Of a stretch of 7,717 bases of DNA, positions 6,016 through 7,717 are shown one piece after another. The notes under the pieces are model-generated. The model was not told the origin of the DNA. It ran no database searches and saw nothing but the letters and a program-made list of their open reading frames with translations. How positions within the stretch are numbered: the stretch's first letter is position 1; each line of letters begins with the position of its first letter. The DNA is from Clostridia bacterium (GTDB lineage Bacteria; Bacillota; Clostridia; Christensenellales; QALW01): contig JAGCSD010000184.1 of NCBI GenBank assembly GCA_017964345.1, positions 1-7,717 of the forward strand, read 5' to 3'. The translations under genes were made by a program, and so were the position numbers.

Positions 6016-6613
6016 GCTTGCTTCGGTGATCGAAACCCTGCTGTTTATCGTGGGGGAACCGCTGGATACGGGAGAAATCAGGAAAGTGACCGGCACCACG
6101 GAGATGGAGCTGCGTGACGCACTGAGTGTGCTGGAAGAAAAATATGCCGGTACAAGCGGGATCCTGCTGAAAGAATTCGGCAGTATGATCCAGCTTTCCA
6201 CCAACCCGGCAAACGCGCGGTTCGTGGAAGACTTGTTGAATCCCGTACAGAAGAAATCGCTTTCGCAGGCGGCGCTGGAGGTGCTGTCGATCATTGCCTA
6301 CCGCCAGCCTGTCACACGCGGCGAGATCGAGCAGATCCGCGGCGTGAAATGCGATTACGCGGTCATGAGCCTCAAGCAGAAAGGTCTGATCGCCGAAATG
6401 GGGCATAAGGACGCTGTCGGGCGTCCGGTGCTGTTCGGCACCACGGACCTGTTTTTGCGTCATTTCGGATTAAGCACTTTGGACGATCTGCCCGTACAAG
6501 AAAACTTGGAGCTTTTAGAGGAAAGCGAGTTCGATCCCGAGGAAGCGGAACCGTTGCCGCTGCTTCGGCGCGCCGAAGAGTTAGAAGAAAGTGAAAGTGA
6601 GCCGGAAACGTAA
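6002..6613 (+). CDS. scpB: Segregation and condensation protein B
   Basis: ScpB dimerises and binds the central region of ScpA in the SMC condensin complex. Its 203 residues contain two winged-helix domains. The first opens with I-E-T-L-L-F-I-V-G-E-P-L (10-21). The second carries the family signature A-L-E-V-L-S-I-I-A-Y-R-Q-P-V-T-R-x-E-I-E-x-I-R-G-V (about 91-115) and G-R-P-V-L-F-G-T-T (about 140-148). The last 35 or so residues are strongly acidic (E-E-S-E, E-E-A-E, E-E-S-E-S-E-P-E) and probably disordered, a common but variable feature. The ATG lies 14 nt before the end of scpA. Its ribosome binding site GGGAGGA (5984-5990) is 11 nt upstream, within scpA, so the two are probably translationally coupled. 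It is the last gene of the lysA operon. I see no terminator after it, and the rpsO promoter starts 7 nt past its stop. Confidence 0.97.
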   Translation: MERLELASVIETLLFIVGEPLDTGEIRKVTGTTEMELRDALSVLEEKYAGTSGILLKEFGSMIQLSTNPANARFVEDLLNPVQKKSLSQAALEVLSIIAYRQPVTRGEIEQIRGVKCDYAVMSLKQKGLIAEMGHKDAVGRPVLFGTTDLFLRHFGLSTLDDLPVQENLELLEESEFDPEEAEPLPLLRRAEELEESESEPET

Positions 6614-6620
6614 AAAACGG

Positions 6621-6649
6621 TTTACAAAACAAGCGGAACGTGCTATAAT
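6621..6649 (+). promoter_or_regulatory. Strong SigA-type promoter of rpsO
   Basis: TTTACA (6621-6626) and a perfect TATAAT (6644-6649) are 17 bp apart, with TG at 6641-6642 forming an extended -10. It is the best promoter match in the window, as expected for a ribosomal protein gene. The start site would be near 6656, giving a leader of about 90 nt before rpsO. Confidence 0.88.
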
Positions 6650-6656
6650 CATGCCG

Positions 6657-6724
6657 TATGCGGAACTTTGTTCTCGGTTTTCACGCAACTCCGGCGGTTT
6701 ACTGAGAGCAACAGCGTTTGCATA
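6657..6724 (+). promoter_or_regulatory. Structured rpsO leader RNA, candidate S15 autoregulatory element
   Basis: The leader folds by eye into a long rod. The basal helix 6657-6664 pairs with 6717-6724 (8 bp, two G-U). An internal loop of 3 and 5 nt follows, then a helix of 6668-6678 with 6701-6711 (11 consecutive pairs, two G-U). Its 22-nt loop may hold a 3-bp hairpin (6684-6686 with 6694-6696). G6676-U6703 stacks on G6677-C6702, a G-U/G-C step of the kind S15 recognises in 16S rRNA helix 22. The rod starts at the predicted transcript start and ends 6 nt before the AAAGGAGG site. S15 repression through its own leader is known in several bacteria. The match here is inferred and I do not recognise the sequence as a named leader class. 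Confidence 0.5.
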
Positions 6725-6747
6725 AATATAAAAGGAGGAAACAGTAC

Positions 6748-7011
6748 ATGGATAAGACGACCAAGACCGAGATCATTGCCGCCAACAAGCTGCATGATAC
6801 CGACACCGGTTCTCCTGAGGTCCAGATCGCGCTTCTGACCGAGCGTATCAACCATCTCAACGAGCATCTGAAGACCCATGCCAAGGATCATCACAGCCGC
6901 AGAGGTTTGCTCATTATGGTTGGTCAGCGCCGCGGGCTCCTTGCCTATTTGAAGGACAAGGATATCGAGCGTTACAGAGCGATCGTGAAAAAACTCGGCC
7001 TCAGAAAGTAA
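6748..7011 (+). CDS. rpsO: 30S ribosomal protein S15
   Basis: S15 binds 16S rRNA in the central domain and is an early organiser of the small-subunit platform. The 87 residues carry the whole family pattern: [16 protein letters not shown] (20-35), [16 protein letters not shown] (42-57), V-G-Q-R-R-x-L-L-x-Y-L, and the terminal L-G-L-R-K. Length is normal (88-89 is common). The ATG follows a full AAAGGAGG (6731-6738) after 9 nt. An in-frame TTG at 6718 falls in the structured leader and is not used. It is expressed from its own strong promoter. A terminator-like hairpin follows, then pnp, the common rpsO-pnp order. Confidence 0.98.
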   Translation: MDKTTKTEIIAANKLHDTDTGSPEVQIALLTERINHLNEHLKTHAKDHHSRRGLLIMVGQRRGLLAYLKDKDIERYRAIVKKLGLRK

Positions 7012-7016
7012 GAAAG

Positions 7017-7048
7017 AAGCGGATATTGTTTCGATATCCGCTTTTCTC
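7017..7048 (+). terminator. Terminator-like hairpin after rpsO
   Basis: AAGCGGATAT (7017-7026) pairs perfectly with ATATCCGCTT (7034-7043) around a 7-nt loop, five nt past the rpsO stop. It is followed by TTCTCCTTT, a pyrimidine tail with few consecutive T residues. It probably ends only part of the rpsO transcripts, since I see no convincing separate promoter for pnp. Confidence 0.72.
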
Positions 7049-7062
7049 CTTTCGCTTTTTTC

Positions 7063-7100
7063 GCGCCGACGGGGACAAACTTCTCCGGCAGGGCGCTTTT
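7063..7100 (+). promoter_or_regulatory. Second hairpin in the rpsO-pnp gap (pnp leader structure or second terminator)
   Basis: GCGCC (7063-7067) pairs with GGCGC (7092-7096). After a small internal loop, CGGGGA (7070-7075) pairs with TCTCCG (7082-7087) with one G-U, around a 6-nt loop. TTTT follows at 7097-7100. It lies about 30 nt before the pnp start. In Escherichia coli the pnp leader carries a stem cut by RNase III through which PNPase represses itself; a similar role here is only a possibility. Confidence 0.45.
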
Positions 7101-7132
7101 CATACGTTATTTTATTAAAAGGAGTATAGATG

Positions 7133-7717
7133 ATGGATTTCAAGCAGTTCAAAACCATGTATGCCGGCAGAGAATTAACGATCGAAACCGGTAAGTACTG
7201 CGGACAGACAAACGGCTCATGCGTCGTGCGTTGCGGCGATACGGTAGTGATGGTATCGGCAACGATGTCCAAACAACCCCGGGAAGGCATGGATTTCTTC
7301 CCTCTCAGTGTCGAATTTGAGGAAAAACAGTATTCGGTGGGCAACATCCCGGGCAGCTTCCTGCGCCGTGAAGGGCGCGCCAGCGAAAAGGCGATCCTGA
7401 CTTCGCGTCTGATCGACCGCCCGATCCGTCCCCTGTTCCCGAAAGGACTGTTCAACGACGTGCAGATCGTGGCGACCTGCCTGTCGGTTGACCGCAATAA
7501 TATGCCCGACGTGCTGGCGATGATCGGCTCGTCCGTGGCGCTGACGATCTCCGACATTCCCTTTGCCGGACCTACCGGCGCGGTGACGGTCGGCTTGATC
7601 GACGGAGAGTATATTCTGAACCCCGATGAAGAGGAACGCAAGGTTTCGCGTTTGCATTTGACCGTTTCCGGCACAAAAGACGCCGTTATGATGGTCGAAG
7701 CCGGCGCCAAGGAAGTG
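7133..7717 (+). CDS. pnp: Polyribonucleotide nucleotidyltransferase (PNPase), N-terminal part (3' end outside window)
   Basis: PNPase degrades RNA 3' to 5' by phosphorolysis and is a trimeric cytoplasmic enzyme of RNA decay. The first 195 residues are visible and the frame is open to the right edge. They belong to the first RNase PH-like domain, with G-R-E-L-T-I-E-T-G near the start, the RNA-contacting loop S-F-L-R-R-E-G-R, and the near-invariant [14 protein letters not shown]. The catalytic second RNase PH domain and the KH and S1 domains would lie outside the window. Two ATGs in tandem occur at 7130 and 7133. I chose the second because it sits 8 nt from AAAAGGAG (7117-7124), but the first (5 nt) is possible. 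It follows rpsO in the usual order and is probably transcribed partly by read-through. Confidence 0.97.
   Translation, partial: MDFKQFKTMYAGRELTIETGKYCGQTNGSCVVRCGDTVVMVSATMSKQPREGMDFFPLSVEFEEKQYSVGNIPGSFLRREGRASEKAILTSRLIDRPIRPLFPKGLFNDVQIVATCLSVDRNNMPDVLAMIGSSVALTISDIPFAGPTGAVTVGLIDGEYILNPDEEERKVSRLHLTVSGTKDAVMMVEAGAKEV

Noticed and set aside
6649..7710. 353-codon open frame on the minus strand opposite rpsO and pnp
   Set aside because: It crosses the rpsO leader, rpsO, two hairpins and pnp, all clearly functional on the + strand; the translation resembles no protein I know.

Overview
The window (about 50-55% G+C by eye, every gene on the + strand) looks like a core-chromosome segment of a Clostridia-class Firmicute, probably an uncultured gut-type lineage. 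The evidence is a Spo0A-type DNA-binding domain, the ScpA/ScpB condensin pair beside a YwhC-like M50 protease, strong AGGAGG-type ribosome binding sites, and SigA-type promoters with extended -10 elements. The genus cannot be read from the sequence.

Layout. (1) Positions 1-830 hold the C-terminal 261 residues of an EAL-domain c-di-GMP phosphodiesterase, cut by the window's left edge, followed by a strong intrinsic terminator. (2) A 195-nt gap carrying two small palindromes leads to a sporulation-flavoured group: a stand-alone Spo0A C-terminal DNA-binding domain protein without a receiver domain, a cysteine-rich five-helix membrane protein whose layout resembles SpoIIM, and a secreted D-Ala-D-Ala carboxypeptidase of the DacF/PBP5 type. 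(3) A clear SigA promoter with an extended -10 then starts a tightly packed operon: lysA (4-nt overlap), an M50 site-2 protease (8-nt gap), scpA (14-nt overlap) and scpB. (4) A second very good promoter directly after scpB drives rpsO through a leader of about 90 nt that folds by eye into a long rod, a candidate S15 autoregulatory element. A terminator and a second hairpin separate rpsO from pnp, which runs off the right edge.

How the genes fit together: the carboxypeptidase trims peptidoglycan stem peptides. LysA consumes meso-diaminopimelate, a peptidoglycan precursor in DAP-type walls, to make lysine. ScpA and ScpB are the non-SMC subunits of the chromosome-organising SMC complex. S15 and PNPase are the widely conserved ribosome/RNA-decay pair. 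A dacF-type gene close to lysA recalls the Bacillus order dacF-spoIIA-spoVA-lysA, but the spoIIA and spoVA genes are absent here.

I see no phage, transposon, CRISPR array, tRNA or rRNA. The unusual material is regulatory and small-scale: the receiver-less Spo0A_C protein, inverted 0A-box-like heptamers and an SD-capturing hairpin before the carboxypeptidase gene, and the structured rpsO leader. None of it amounts to a demonstrably new system; these are hypotheses from reading the sequence.
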